This document shows, piece by piece, positions 24,101-34,870 of a DNA stretch of 64,000 nucleotides. The DNA lies in NCBI GenBank assembly GCA_963978545.1, contig OZ021732.1, forward strand, positions 24,810,688 to 24,874,687, read 5' to 3'. The position numbers and the translations under genes were made by a program. This DNA comes from Linyphia triangularis. Taxonomy: Eukaryota; Arthropoda; Arachnida; Araneae; Linyphiidae. The notes beneath the pieces were generated by a model, which was not told the origin of the DNA, ran no database searches, and worked only from the letters and a program-made list of their open reading frames with translations. Numbering within the stretch: position 1 is the first letter of the stretch; each line of letters opens with the position of its first letter.

Positions 24101-25252
24101 CACCTGAAGTATCCAAGAATGGAAAATTATTTTTCCCTTTTTCTTCTGATTTGGAAGTTACTCAAACAATGGTTTTTTACTTAATTTAAAATAAAACTTT
24201 ATAAAAATTATTTTATTGTAGATTGATCTACTTACTATGTTCGTGTTAGCAGGGGTGGGAATTCTGCGCCAATTGCGCCAGCGCGCGCCAAAAGCGGTAT
24301 CCTGCGCCAACTTGCTACAAAACCACATTTAAGTACAATTCTGCGCCAATTTTGTTTTAAATCTTCTTTTAAACGCGCACGCTAAAGCGCCAAACCAGCT
24401 CGCGCACGCCAAATCTATGTGAAGACGAAATTATGGCAACCTCGAGCGCCGTTTTCGCACGAATTTGCAAAGCATTCGATTTTCCCCCCAACAGAATGCA
24501 ATGTGTGGATTATCCCTTTGAAATCGACATTCACGCATGCGCATTCATGTTCAAACGCGCCTTGCACCGGGACAAATTCAAATCGCCGAGTGCTGATAAC
24601 TGATATCACGTGTGTCTTTGCTAGATAGAATTTAAGGAGCAGCCTCAAAATTTCTGATTTCTAGTAAGCACGGATGGCCATTTCGTACGTACGTACTTTG
24701 ATTTATTGTGTTTCGTCGGATTTTTACCACGCCCTCTTGTTCTAAATAAAGAAGAAAGGAATTGGTAAAAAGTTAAAGGATTATAACCATCAAATGTTTT
24801 TACTAAGAGTTTAAAAAGAATATTTCGGCTCGGACACGCGTAATGACAATGCCTTCTATTAAATTTAGTGTTTGTAATTTACTTGTTGGCTGTTGGTAAA
24901 TAACTTTAAAACATCCGTTTTACATTTGAAAATAAGTATCACAGAAATGTAATCAAAATCCCGGAATGTTTCCGATTTAAAAGAATAAAAGTAATACTTT
25001 TTTATAAGTTTATAGAACGGCAAGTAGGGTAAAATCGCCGTTTTGACGCAGAATTCGACCCGATTTGGAAAATAAAAAAAAATTCACAATATTTTAGAAC
25101 ATTCACAAAAATTTAGAAACATTCTTATTTTAATTTTACTGCATTGCTATTTTTGCTATAAGAAAGGTGTAGAACCTTATATACAATTTTTTATATAAGT
25201 AGTTTGGCCTCCTGATTGTATCTTTGACAAACGAAATGTTAAAATTTAAATT

Positions 25253-25305
<53 letters not shown>

Positions 25306-26840
25306 CCGACTTTAAAGAGAAGTATAGCTTTGAAATTTTCAGCATAAGTGGTTTTGGCCTTTTTTTTTAATTAGACTTTTTAAAGACAGAATGTTACATT
25401 TAAATTTTTTTTAACTAATTTTTTTAATTAAAGAAAAAAAAATACAAAACGATTTCTAATAAGGCTACATCTCTGAAACACAGAATTTAAAAATTTTAAT
25501 TTGTTTTTTAATTAATATTTTTACAAAGCGACTTCTAATAGATCTAGAGTTCTGAAATTTTCAACATAAGTAGTTTTTGCCTTCTAATTTTGCTTTTCAT
25601 AAACACTTGTTAAAATAATTCAGAGGGGTGAGGAGGGTTGTGTTATTGTATTAAAGGGAACATTTTTTGGTTCTCGATAGGGAGGGGGTTCTAATATTAA
25701 GGGTTTACGTCGCAATTAATTTTTAACGAGTCAAGCGAACTTGAATTTGCACTGCAATGAACCTTCTAGAGAGTGAATCGAGCCTGTCTTTGCATAGCAA
25801 TACATTTTCCGCGAGCATGTACTTGTGTAGCAATTAAACTTTTCAGGGAGTTAAGCGAGCTGTGTTTGTGTTACAATGAAACTTTTAGCGAGCAAAGAGA
25901 GCTTGGTTTTGCATAGCAAACCCGTTCGCGAAGTGTCAAAAGCTAATAAGTATAAATGTTTTTTAATTCACAAATTATATATTTTGAATTTACAAATTAT
26001 ATATTTTGAATTTACAAATTATATATTTTGAATTTACAAATTATATATTTTGAATTTACAAATTATATATTTTGAATTTACAAATTATATTTTATGTTGC
26101 AATTTTATGTATATCTTATAATTTTGTATTTTAATATGTGTTTTATGTATAAAAATAAAATTATAAAAGTTCAAATTTTAATTATGGTAATTGTTGTTAA
26201 ATCAGCTACAATTTTTTATATTTCTGCTATTAATCTTCAAATTTTGCTGCTACATTTTCTCTTATTCTGCTCCAAAAGTTAAATTTTGCTGCTCCAATTT
26301 TTTGCGAATCTGCTCCAAATGTTAAATTTTGCTGCTCCAAAATTGCTCCAAACTGGGCTCTAACACTTCCCACCCCTGTGTTAGTAAAACTCATCTAGGT
26401 TAATATTATTATTATTTGTCATTTGATTTCTTGAGTCATGGAAAATTATTTGCTTCAGTCTTGAAAATTCATGAATTTGTAACATCTTATTTTGGCAGAA
26501 ACCCTATCATTTTATTCACACAAGATTTTTCTTCCAATTAGTATAAATCGGTGAATTTTGATATAAAATTTCTAATTTAACTTTTAATCTACATTTTAGA
26601 AAAAGCCAGATAGTAATAAATGATCTTGTATAGTAGTTTGTCTTCTTAATAACTATTTATTCTTTGCTCAATGAAAAGATACATTACACAAAATAAGTAT
26701 ACTTAAAAATGAAGCTTTTGTTTTTTTAGGTGAAAACTCTTGTTGAAATGGGCTTTGAACGACAAAGTGTGATCCGAGCTCTGCAATCTTGCAACAATGA
26801 CATTAACATGGCCACTGTGATTCTCCTAAATGAGAGCTGA
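12179..26840 (+). CDS. UBAC2: UBAC2 orthologue, rhomboid-like ER protein with UBA domain
   Basis: Ten exons: 12179-12218, 14106-14236, 14851-14970, 16029-16132, 17541-17661, 18207-18254, 20773-21003, 22466-22637, 23239-23312, 26730-26840. All junctions are GT-AG, phases agree, and the total is 383 codons plus TGA (human 344). Diagnostic blocks are YKAPVSKG (14-21), IWRVITSKL, YYFRIFERRYGSHKFA (about 82-97), IPRVAQ, GKTLTYLVGLQ, MGATLEIQRQQQ and a carboxy-terminal UBA (348-383) with the MGF loop. The front half is the derlin/rhomboid pseudoprotease fold with several membrane spans. UBAC2 is an ER protein that binds ubiquitin and UBXD8/FAF2 and takes part in ER-associated degradation. The linker (266-347) is longer than in human and Asn/Gln/His-rich. 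Introns are large; the last (3.4 kb) is packed with transposons and separates the UBA exon. An AATAAA occurs 15 nt after the stop, probably too close to be the only signal. Confidence 0.95.
13037..13236. mobile_element. 200-bp MITE in UBAC2 intron 1
   Basis: The ends are GTTTAAGATTTACTG and, reversed, GGTTAAGACTTACTG. The flanks are GTGAATTC (13029-13036) and GTGAATTG (13237-13244), an 8-bp duplication with one mismatch. There is no coding capacity. Its right part (CATTCAGCGC, CAACTTTCAAAGAGTCGC) is shared with 50245-50315 inside the intact hAT element. Confidence 0.7.
14529..14652 (+). repeat. tRNA-like SINE family B, copy 1
   Basis: It starts CCCACCTGATGGCTTTATGG and contains TATGCCAAAAGTGCCGAGTT (decayed box B position) and GGTTCAGAATCTATG...TTGTAGGTCC. 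Related copies are at 21727-21838 (reverse), 54066-54175 and, weakly, 55621-55705. In intron 2 of UBAC2. Confidence 0.6.
16500..16940 (+). repeat. Dispersed repeat family C, copy 1
   Basis: It contains TTAAAGACGTC, AACTTTTTACGCCTTTGTCA, GGTCTCATGGCCATCACTAT, GGTCATGCTGACC and TTTTTTCTAGACCACTTTTTT in order. The same order occurs at 37020-37530 in reverse. Partial copies are at 28140-28470 (5' half) and 61315-61470 (3' half). No coding frame; in intron 4 of UBAC2. Confidence 0.7.
19210..19600 (+). repeat. GGGAAATGTCAGGGA-type dispersed repeat
   Basis: Reiterated short words GAAATCAGGG, GGGAAATGTCAGGGA and TCCGGAAATC at 19215-19335, with a second block (GGAACTTTTTTTCCTGAA, TTTTTGGTCACCCTG) near 19545. 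This quasi-repeat style resembles the TCCTTGAA and TCATGGAAA families elsewhere in the window. In UBAC2 intron 6. Confidence 0.5.
21727..21838 (-). repeat. tRNA-like SINE family B, copy 2
   Basis: Reverse-complemented it begins CCCACCTGATGGCTGCATAA and ends GTTCAGAACCCATGCTAAG...GTAGGTCC, matching the copy at 14529 block for block. In UBAC2 intron 7. Confidence 0.6.
22651..22869 (+). repeat. Near-perfect tandem duplication, period 110 bp
   Basis: TCTTTATGGAGGCAGATGTT at 22651 recurs at 22761 with one change. The following 90 bp (TACATTTTTTTCTTTTTTTC, GTGCATTTATTATAAAATT) is repeated almost without difference. A recent local duplication inside UBAC2 intron 8, just after the donor. Confidence 0.9.
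25255..25300. repeat. Poly-T tract, 46 nt
   Basis: An uninterrupted run of 46 T. No retroposon body is recognisable next to it, so it is either an expanded homopolymer or the tail of a minus-strand retroposon too decayed to see. Confidence 0.9.
25720..25935 (+). repeat. Degenerate GCGAGC / TGCATAGCAA repeat
   Basis: Three to four loose units of about 60 bp, each with an AGCGAGC-like word followed by TTTGCATAGCAA-like sequence (25730, 25790, 25850, 25895). The same two words occur together at 50883-50915 beside a Helitron-like terminus. Confidence 0.45.
25965..26090 (+). repeat. 22-bp minisatellite, about 5.7 copies
   Basis: The unit AATTTACAAATTATATATTT plus TG is repeated almost perfectly; the first copy has TCAC instead of TTAC. 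Near-identity implies recent expansion. Confidence 0.9.
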
Positions 26841-28139
26841 GAAATTGCCTAAGAAAATAAACTGGGCTTTTTTTAGTTGTGATCTTAGATTATTAAGTTT
26901 TACACAATGTTTTTAATAATTTTCTATTCATTGTAATGTCATGGTTTTTTACCATGAACATTTCTAGTTGTGCAACACAAAAGAAAACTTATTTTATTAT
27001 TTATCTGTGGGAGGAGAGAATTATGTGCAAAGCAGAGAAACTATATTTTCTCCTCTTAGGAAAAGACTTCAACAGTCCAAAAGGACTTCTTGCAATATGC
27101 ATTTTAATTGCATTTGCACTGTATGTGACTTAACCTTTCATAGTACAAAAGAATTTTGTACAGATTATAAATATGTAAAGCTTAGAGTGCTACTTGAGAC
27201 TTTTCTGTGCTGTGTACACTTTAGAATTCCCTGTTGCAAACATATTAAAGATCCTCTTTTATTAAGGATATATTTCTTTAGTGGATAATAATTCAATAAT
27301 TGAATTTACCTGCAGTTTTTTTTTTTTTTTTTCCATCAACATGTTTTAATGTACTTTAGTTGACTGAAATTTTGGTTTTATTGTAAATTTGTGTAAATCT
27401 GTCGGATAAAAAAAATAATCATATCACTGTTACGTTTATTCTATCTAATCCCATTTCTCCCATATGTTTTCAATTGTGCTTTTTTCTCAGAAGTCTTCTT
27501 TTTAAATTGAATGCTTTGTAAAATTTGAAAAATTTCTATTGTGCTTTGTTTACCTTACTTATCAAAATATTTATTTAATTCCTGAATATATCTAAATGTA
27601 TTTTAATTTTCTTTAATTTTTCTCTTAATTTGAACTTCAAATAATATTTTTAAATTGTTCAAGAAATGCTGAACTAATTTTGAATAATCATTACTAAAAG
27701 TTCTCTTATTATATTTGTCCCTTCATTGCATAGGTACAAATTTATTTTTACATGCTGGATATGCAGTGTGCATGCATTCCTACTATATCATAATTTATTT
27801 GAAGGAAATATCTTTACAATTTAACTTCCTTACTCTTACAATTTTTTATTGTATAAAGAAAACATGTTCTTTCTTTGGTATTTACACTGCAGTATTTGAC
27901 AAATCAAATAATTTTGGCCATGCCACAGTGTTGATAGTGAGGCTTTCATATTTTTGCCAAATGTTATTATGTTATGTAATACAATAATGAATAAAATTAT
28001 ACTTTCCACACCAAATTCAAATGATTTCTTTATGCTTCAATCTTTATCTCCCATTTATATAAATAATTTTAACAGGTGGACAAAAATATTGACGTGTGAT
28101 AGTGCTATTACTATTATCATATTTTTGTTTATTTGAAAA
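26841..28139. other. UBAC2 3' UTR and downstream, no further gene
   Basis: AT-rich sequence with several AATAAA-like hexamers (26856-26861 first). Open stretches at 26936-27288 and 27715-27987 have no start context, splice signals or recognisable motifs, and I read them as chance. Confidence 0.5.
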
Positions 28140-28470
28140 AATGGCCAGTTTGGCGATATTTTTGGCAATAATTCTTACATGGTAAAAAAAAACCCATCAA
28201 ATTGACGAATTTTGCAATATATTTCTCAATAATTTTTACATTGTCCTTTCTTGTAAGTGACACAGAGAAGAGAAGGAAAACGGTCATTGATGAGCAATGC
28301 TCAAGGAAAGAGAACTCTGGCGTTAAAGACACTCGTTTTTCAACTTTTTACACCTTTATGGCATTTTTACGGGAATTTCGGAGGTGGAGATGTTTGAGCC
28401 GTCTTGTAGCAATTGCTGAAAAACATGATTTTTTTTTCATGTTTTGCACATGCACAATATCAGGGATGGC
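28140..28470 (+). repeat. Dispersed repeat family C, copy 2 (5' half)
   Basis: It contains GGCCAGTTTGGCGATATTTT, CATTGATGAGCAATGCTCAA, GGCGTTAAAGACACTCGTTT, TTTTTACACCTTTATGGC and ACGGGAATTTCGGAGGTGG. The same series occurs, reversed, at 37260-37480 and more weakly at 16540-16700. Confidence 0.7.
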
Positions 28471-29149
28471 ACAGCTTCATGTTCCACTGGTATCAGCTTT
28501 GTATCACTTGAAATTGGATTTTTTGTGACAGGAAAAGCACATTTTGTTTCTGCCTAGTATACGTTAAAATTAAAATTTTAATCGATTGAAATAGATTTTT
28601 ATAAGAAGTTTAAATCAAGATTTTTATAAGAATGATTGTTTAATTTAGAAGGATATTGCATTTATTTACCACTGCACAACTAATATATGAATCTTCTTTA
28701 TAAGAACATTTAATTCTTTAAGTTATGTTACAGTAATGTCAATCACTACAACTCAAACGGTAAACAAATAAAAAGATTAAGTCCATAAAAAAAAAATTAA
28801 GAAATTCTTGAATAAAATAAAAAAAATTAGTTTTGCACATTTGTATATATAAATGGTTAATGGACAATTCTCTAGCACACAAGTTAAACAGATATATAAA
28901 ATTGATTAAACTTTTAAGCTATTATTTATAGTTGTAGCTAATATTTAAAATTTTTGGCAAAGCTAAAATAGAAATTATTTTTACATATAATTGTAGTAAA
29001 AATTACAATTTTAAACATGGACTGGACTGTACATAAAATTTTTACAATTGGTTAGAATTTTCTTGCAAAATATTATATTAAAATTTTAGCAATTCTGTGT
29101 CGATATAAAATGGAGACCTCATACATAAGTATTAATATCTGATATAGCG
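28471..29149. other. No gene seen
   Basis: AT-rich sequence with no coding, repeat or RNA signal that I can support. Confidence 0.5.
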
Positions 29150-29600
29150 GCTATTAACATCAGTGGATGTCTAGGAGAATGCCACCAATAACACATCGCT
29201 TATCTCGGCAATAGCCGATATTATTTCAGCATGAATCTCGCCGAAAATGACAATCACAGCAACGTAAATAACAGTCATAGCGCCTACCATACCGGCGCAA
29301 ATCTCAGTAATATCATCGGATAATTTCGGCGCAAATCACGGTAATATCGAATGTTACAGGGCTCAACCAAAATGTTAAAAATTAGTGTAAATGCCCGATA
29401 TACAGGTGCAAATTTCGGTAACAGCTGCTATTACATCGGCATAACAACCGTCAGAAATTATCACACGTAAATCTCGCCATATCGGCATAAATCTCTGAAA
29501 TAACTGTCATAACATCAGCGTAACGTTCGACTAAATGGCTATTACAAATAACGGCTATAGAGACTAACTTTAGAAGAAGCAACGACAAAAAAGTAGTCGT
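29150..29600. repeat. Degenerate ATCGGCGCAAATCTCGGTAA array
   Basis: Loose repeats of about 30-40 bp built from CGGCGCAAATCTC, GGTAATATC and GTCATAACATCGG words (29230, 29295, 29325, 29395, 29440, 29465, 29500). Smaller patches of the same words occur at 57880-58080 and 60625-60760. No reading frame. Confidence 0.55.
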
Positions 29601-29820
29601 AGCATTGGAGGTTAGGAGAAACCTGAACGTATGCAGATTCCGTGGTTGGACTTGTAAACAAGATGAAATCGGATATTAACAACAGCGTAATACCAGTCTA
29701 AAGCGAACATCACACTAATCTAAATAGCACCGAATGTAATCTCCTATCGAAGCAAATCTACAGTCAAATATCCGAAATACGGACTTCCAAAATCCGGAAA
29801 TATCCAAGATCTGACCTTTT

Positions 29821-29960
29821 CCAGGGTTCGTACGATCCTTGAAAGTGCTTAACAACTCCTTTCTTTTACTTTATGTTTCTAAGGGCCCTTGAAAAGTACT
29901 TGAAAACTCCTTAAATTTATCCTGAAGGTCCTTGGGAAAATTTTTACTTTTTGAGGGGAC
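29821..29960 (+). repeat. CAGGGTTCGTACG / TCCTTGAA repeat
   Basis: It starts CAGGGTTCGTACGATCCTTG, then reiterated CCTTGAAAAGTACTTGAAAA words. The reverse of 57340-57440 starts CAGGTTTCGTACGG with the same words, so these are two ends or copies of one family. Confidence 0.6.
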
Positions 29961-30831
29961 TTGAAAATTATGGACATTTTGTTGTTCCTTTTATTTTTCT
30001 TTCGCGAATTTTTAAGGAACTTCCACAGAAAAATATAAAAAAAATCACGATAGCATCAAATAATAATAAAAAAAAAGTTTCATATTTTATTTCCATTTAT
30101 TTTCTCTTTCCCTAAATGAATGGTATGTGTAATAAATAATGTGCAGATTATAAGTCTGGATTGCAAGGATCATAGCCATAAATCATTCATTGTGAATTGA
30201 AGCATCTATTGAAGATGTAAAACAGTGACTTAAGTTCTGTTAGTTAAAACTGTTTTTTCATCCCTATCCATTGTATAAATAGAGCCTTGTGAAACTAGGA
30301 AAATTGGAACAAAAAATTTCAAAAATATTGGGCTGCAAAAAATTAAAAAAATTGTAATATAAATACGTCTGCAACATGAAAAAGTTACACCATTCCAATG
30401 CGGTTCTGACAAAACGAAGTATGAAAGGTGAAGCGTTAAACTACTGGTTAAAACAGTTTTATTAGGATCTTTTTTTAGTAAGTATTACTGATTTTGTATT
30501 TTTATAATTTACTTATAGTTTTTTGCGCTGCTAACCCTTATGGGACTCGAGCTGCAAATGCATCCAAATTTGTAACATTTAATTTATTTTTGTCATCTCA
30601 TTTTAAACTTCAAATATGGTTTGAAAACTGCATCGAGAAATAAAATGCCGGTTCCAATCATAACTAACGTAAGCAGAAGTCATTTGATCGTACTATTGTG
30701 AATTGGGATTACTGCCTTTGATGTAAAATTACCCAAAACTTTAAAATAGATGGTTTATTATTCTATCGTTGATGGAACTTGGTATTTGGGTTAGTTGTCA
30801 GCCAAATCTTCAAATTATTTTTATAAAGATA
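29961..30831. other. No gene seen
   Basis: AT-rich flank immediately outside the Helitron 3' terminus; no supported features. Confidence 0.5.
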
Positions 30832-30862
30832 CTAGCTGTACCCTGCCACGCTTCGCTGTGGC
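30832..30862 (-). other. Helitron 3' terminal hairpin and CTAG end
   Basis: On the minus strand GCCACAGCGAAGCGTGGC folds as a stem with one bulged A and a GAA loop. Nine bases later the strand ends CTAG next to a T, the CTRR end and A/T insertion site typical of Helitrons. Confidence 0.85.
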
Positions 30863-30922
30863 ACATTGTGATTGAATGGTTGAGAAATGAGAAACAAAAC
30901 AAAGAATACATTTCATGTAAGT

Positions 30923-32079
30923 TTAATTTTGCAATACTTGTGGATATACAATATTTTTTGTTTTTCCACTGTCTGCGTAGATATAAAGACTATCTGGTTT
31001 GCCGACTCGGGAACACGCAACATACAGTTGTCCATGTGAAAAGCAATCAGCATCTAAATCTAAACCACACAATTCTAAAGATTGTCCTTGAGCTTTATTG
31101 ATTGTGATTGCAAATGCCAATCGAATTGGGAATTGCAATCTTTTAAATTGAAATGGTGTATCGGTCGGGATCATGGGTATTCGAGGAATGAGGACATCTT
31201 CACCTTTGAAAGGCCCTGTTAAAATCGTTGCTTCCACTACGTTATTCATCAATTTCTTAACTGCAAGTCGCGTGCCGTTGCAGAGTTTTGGCTGATTAAT
31301 ATTCCGCAAGAGGATAATTGGCATACCTATTTTCAATTTAAGTATGTGTGGTGGTATCCCTGGCAGATCAAATGAGTTTAAAAATTCCGTTGGATAATTA
31401 ACTACTTCATCTGCTTCCACAACGGTGTCTATCGACTTATAAGTAATTTCATCACTTTGAATACTGGATTGAATAACATTATTAAGTTGATAGACATCTT
31501 TATTCTTTGCGGCAAGGATAGCTCTTTCACTGAGCCAATCGTGATTTCTATGATTTATTTGAATGTCAGGAAATACTTTTTCGATCAGTTCTTCTTTCGA
31601 AATTACTAAATTACAAAAATGATCGGGAAATGATATTCGTCTAGACATCTCATCGACTGGCAGCTGCCCGTTTCCAATTTCCAGTAACTGTCGTGAGAAT
31701 ACCTCAGTTAATGGATCATTCTGCAACTGGACACGCATATTCGTAGTCAACTGCAATGTACGTACGTGCCGCCATAGTGTTGAATATTTCAGGCAAGCAT
31801 TTATTTCGTCTGCTGGTGTCAATCGAGAAATTACAGGCAATGTTTGCCTAAAATCTCCTGCGAGCAATATCAATGCATTCCAGAATGGTTGAACGTTTCC
31901 ACGCAAATCTCGTAACGATCGATTAAGAGCTTCAAGCGATTTTTTATGTGCCATCGTGCATTCATCTCAAACAATTAGTTTACATTTTTGTAATACTTTT
32001 CCCATACCGGATGCTTTGGAAATATTGCACGTAGGAGTCTCGATGATTTGCATGTTTAATGACAACTTTAGAGCTGAAT
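30923..32079 (-). pseudogene. Helitron helicase, carboxy-terminal half
   Basis: The frame reads LKLSLNMQIIETPTCNISKA, then LIV-stop-DECTM (Walker B, with the Trp codon now TGA at about 31965), LAGDFRQTLPVI, LTTNMRV, AFAITINKAQGQSLEL (motif V) and YVACSRVG (motif VI). This is the PIF1-like superfamily 1B helicase that unwinds DNA during rolling-circle transposition. 343 codons are uninterrupted downstream of the stop. The upstream end is the P-like element's target duplication, after which the frame continues at 39286. Confidence 0.85.
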
Positions 32080-33065
32080 TAAGACCATCTCTAAGTAAAC
32101 AGGCCCGAGCCATCGTCTTATTTTCCTGAGTGACGTCACAAGACGGGGCCCATGCAATAACTGTTGGAGCAGCACACAAATATTCATTTCATTGCTTCGC
32201 AGTTTGCTATCGCTACTGAATTTCTTTGCATTCTATTATTTTACTCTTTAAAACGGCATTTCAATTATCTGCTGAAAAAAGACCGAATATATAAAACTAG
32301 GTAAGTGATCTCCATTTGTTATTCTTTAAATTTTAAGGAATAAATTTTTCTGTTAACTTGTATTATTTTGTTAAAGGCTTCCACCAATGCATATAAGTAC
32401 CAGTAAGCCTGTTGTTAACTTAACAGTTTATTCTTTTGTTTGTAACTTAAAAAATGTTGGTTTTAAAAAATATCAATAACATTTCCTGATTTTAGTGCAT
32501 AGAATACTGGGACATCACCAAATTGTTATTAGCATATGGCTACTTAAATTTATACTTTTAGGAAATTGTTACTTTTCAAAACTTTGCCCAAGTTAAAATT
32601 ACACAAACATACGTTTCAAAATCTTCATCATCAACTACTAATATAACTTATGTGGAATAAGGATAACTATAATACTTATTTTTATGGAAAACATTACTAT
32701 TTACCATGCTTTATTTAAATTGTATTCCCTTGTTTGGATTGATAATAGAATACTAATAAAAATACTACTCAACTAAATTTATTTGGCACAATTTCTGAAA
32801 ATTATTGTCACGAGGCGTACAATATCCAGAGCGTTGGCGGGATTTAATGTTGCCTCAGTTTCCATTTTCAGATTGGTGTGATTAAAATTGCTGAGTTCAA
32901 GGTTTAAAAAATACATACTTTATCGTGTATTAATCATGTATTGTCAAAACTTGTCTAATCAAAGGTGCATTGTTTACTAAGAAAATTGAAAGTTTAAGAT
33001 ATTTAAACAAATAAAAACAAAAATTACTATTTTACAAATATTATTAATATTTTACTATTTACAGG

Positions 33066-33320
33066 CATGCCACGGAAGTGTGCTGTCGCTGGGTGCAACT
33101 CTAACTATAAAGGCTTGGACACTTCAATCTTCTATTTCCCTAAGGATGCCGAAACCAGAAAAAAGTGAATTCGATCCATACACAGAGAAAATTTTGAGCC
33201 GACTGCGGAATCTGTTGTTTGTATCAAGCATTTTCAAGACCAGTTCATAATACTAGAGAATAAAGTTCGTCGCGATGATGGAAGCTGGTTTTGCGTACAA
33301 CGATCAAAACCGAAATTGTC
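33066..33320 (+). pseudogene. THAP zinc-finger domain of P-like transposase
   Basis: ATG at 33066 opens MPRKCAVAGCNSNYKGLDTS, FYFPKD, then a stop, then AESVVCIKHFQDQF. This is the C2CH zinc-coordinating THAP layout (C-x4-C...C-x2-H) that binds transposon ends in P-element transposases. The TGA replaces the invariant THAP tryptophan (RKKW to RKK-stop, about 33165). The domain is then cut at 33320 by the hAT insertion. Confidence 0.8.
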
Positions 33321-34419
33321 CAGGCGCGGATTTAGGGGGGGTGCGGAGGGTGCGACCGCACCCCCCATGAAGTATCTCGTCAAAATTATTTTTAAAGGCA
33401 GTTTCCTCCGAGTTAAAAGTAAAAAAAAAAAAAAAAAATGAAATTTCATTTTTATTTGTATGATCTATTTTTTACTTAATATCAATATCGATGGATTTAG
33501 GAGGGGGGGGGGGTAAACAAAATTAGGCTTTTTCTCTCAATTTTCATGCCTCATTAATACAGGTTTTTAAGCCACCTAACCGAGCTCCTTATTTCACAAC
33601 CCTTAGAAGGAATAGGCTTGAGAGGGGACGAGTAGATCGGGATTGTGATTACATGCAATGTACCGGTCAACGAATCTTTACCCCTTGTGTGATTCTCAAA
33701 TTAAAAAATTTCTCACAATACCCTTAAAAAATTTCTCAATTTCAGCACGATTTTCTCATTTGTGAGTATGAGATGGGACCAAAGACTGGAGAGTTTTTGA
33801 TTGCAATTAGCATTCTGCAGGTCTACTTCTTGTCTTCTTGATCAGAGGCCAACTAATTATAAAGGTTTAATATCGGTGTGCCATCGCACCCCTAAACTTC
33901 ATTCTATGTACAAAAAATCGTGCACTAAAATAACTTCAAAAAAAAAAAGAAGAAAAAAAAGAACTTTAATTATAATTGGAAAATAAAATGCCTAATTCAT
34001 AATTAAGAAAAGCTTTGATCAAATCAGTGCAATAGCATTATTGCAATTCTTCAGAATGTTGTAAGAACTTACAGTTCCGATGACGAAGCTATCGCTAAAT
34101 TAGCACCAAGAAAAGTTTCCCTTCGTTCTCTCCAAAAGATCTTAAAACAGCTGAGGGAGGAACAAAATATGACCCCTTCTTTCTTGACCTTGAATTGAAA
34201 CTAAGGGCACAAAGCAATAAAACTTGAGGGGTCATACTGTCCCCTCCCTTGCACGTGACATTGCGCCATTCTGAGTTGCAAATTACTAAAATGCCCCTAC
34301 TCTGGTGTGGAAGTGAATGGAATGGAGTATGAGTTGGAGTATGCGTGCGATATCAAGAGTTAGATTGTTTGTTTCTTCAATTGGTATGGCAGTTCAAGAT
34401 AATTGACAGTAATATATAA

Positions 34420-34870
34420 CCATGATAAGATTTTTTAATGTTACTATTTATTTTACAAAATGTAATATATCATTAACAATGTGTTTTAGTTTAGACATTT
34501 GCTTTTTTTTTCTAAACATGCTTGAATATTGCATTTTTTACCGAATGATCAGAAGTAGTAATTTATCCTACACACTCATATTTGGTATTTTATGCAAATA
34601 TCAACGTAACTCTCAATTCAATACCATCAATATATGAATAGATTATAATAAAATATTTAATTCTTATAAAAATAAACTGATTTTACTGGATAACCCATTG
34701 TATCTGCACCATTTCATATGCAAAATCATAAAAGCCCTTTGATAGCGTCAATCAAAATTACTTTTGTAAATTATAAAATGTAATTTATCCTTAACAGTTT
34801 AAAGTGATGTCCATATAGCTTTTAACTTTTTGTCAAAATAGTCAGGATCATAGCCAAACACGTTTTTAAA
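34420..34870 (+). repeat. 430-bp direct repeat, copy 1
   Basis: It matches 36560-36992 along its length: ATGTAATATATCATTAACAA, GAATAGATTATAATAAAATA, AAACTGATTTTACTGGA, TTATCCTTAACAGTTTAAAG and CATAGCCAAACACGTTTTTA occur in the same order in both. Clearly diverged, with small indels. Confidence 0.85.

Larger units (their letters stand above)
24250..26378. mobile_element. 2.1 kb element with CAGGGGTGGGAA inverted ends
   Basis: The left end is CAGGGGTGGGAATTCTGCGC and the right end, reversed, CAGGGGTGGGAAGTGTTAGA. The flanks TGTTAG (24244-24249) and TGTTAG (26379-26384) give a 6-bp duplication. The interior is non-coding: subterminal GCGCCA-rich words, a 46-nt T run, GCTGCTCCAA words and a minisatellite. 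The CAG...CTG end and short duplication suggest a hAT-like mechanism, but 6 bp is short for that group. Confidence 0.6.
23563..26507. mobile_element. Possible DNA element with CAGGGTTTC ends, in UBAC2 intron 9
   Basis: The left end is CAGGGTTTCCGTGCATATGG followed by reiterated TCATGGAAAGT words. The right end, reversed, is TAGGGTTTCTGCC followed by ATTCATGAATTTTC and CATGGAAAATT-like words (about 26440-26500). A second element (24250-26378) sits inside. No target duplication is convincing, so the boundaries are approximate. Non-coding. Confidence 0.45.

Noticed and set aside
24415..24648. Two overlapping open frames on opposite strands
   Set aside because: Both are within the GCGCCA-rich subterminal region of the 24250 element; no motif, no splice context.
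25965..26090. CRISPR-like regular repeats
   Set aside because: Direct tandem units with no spacers in a eukaryotic intron; an ordinary minisatellite.
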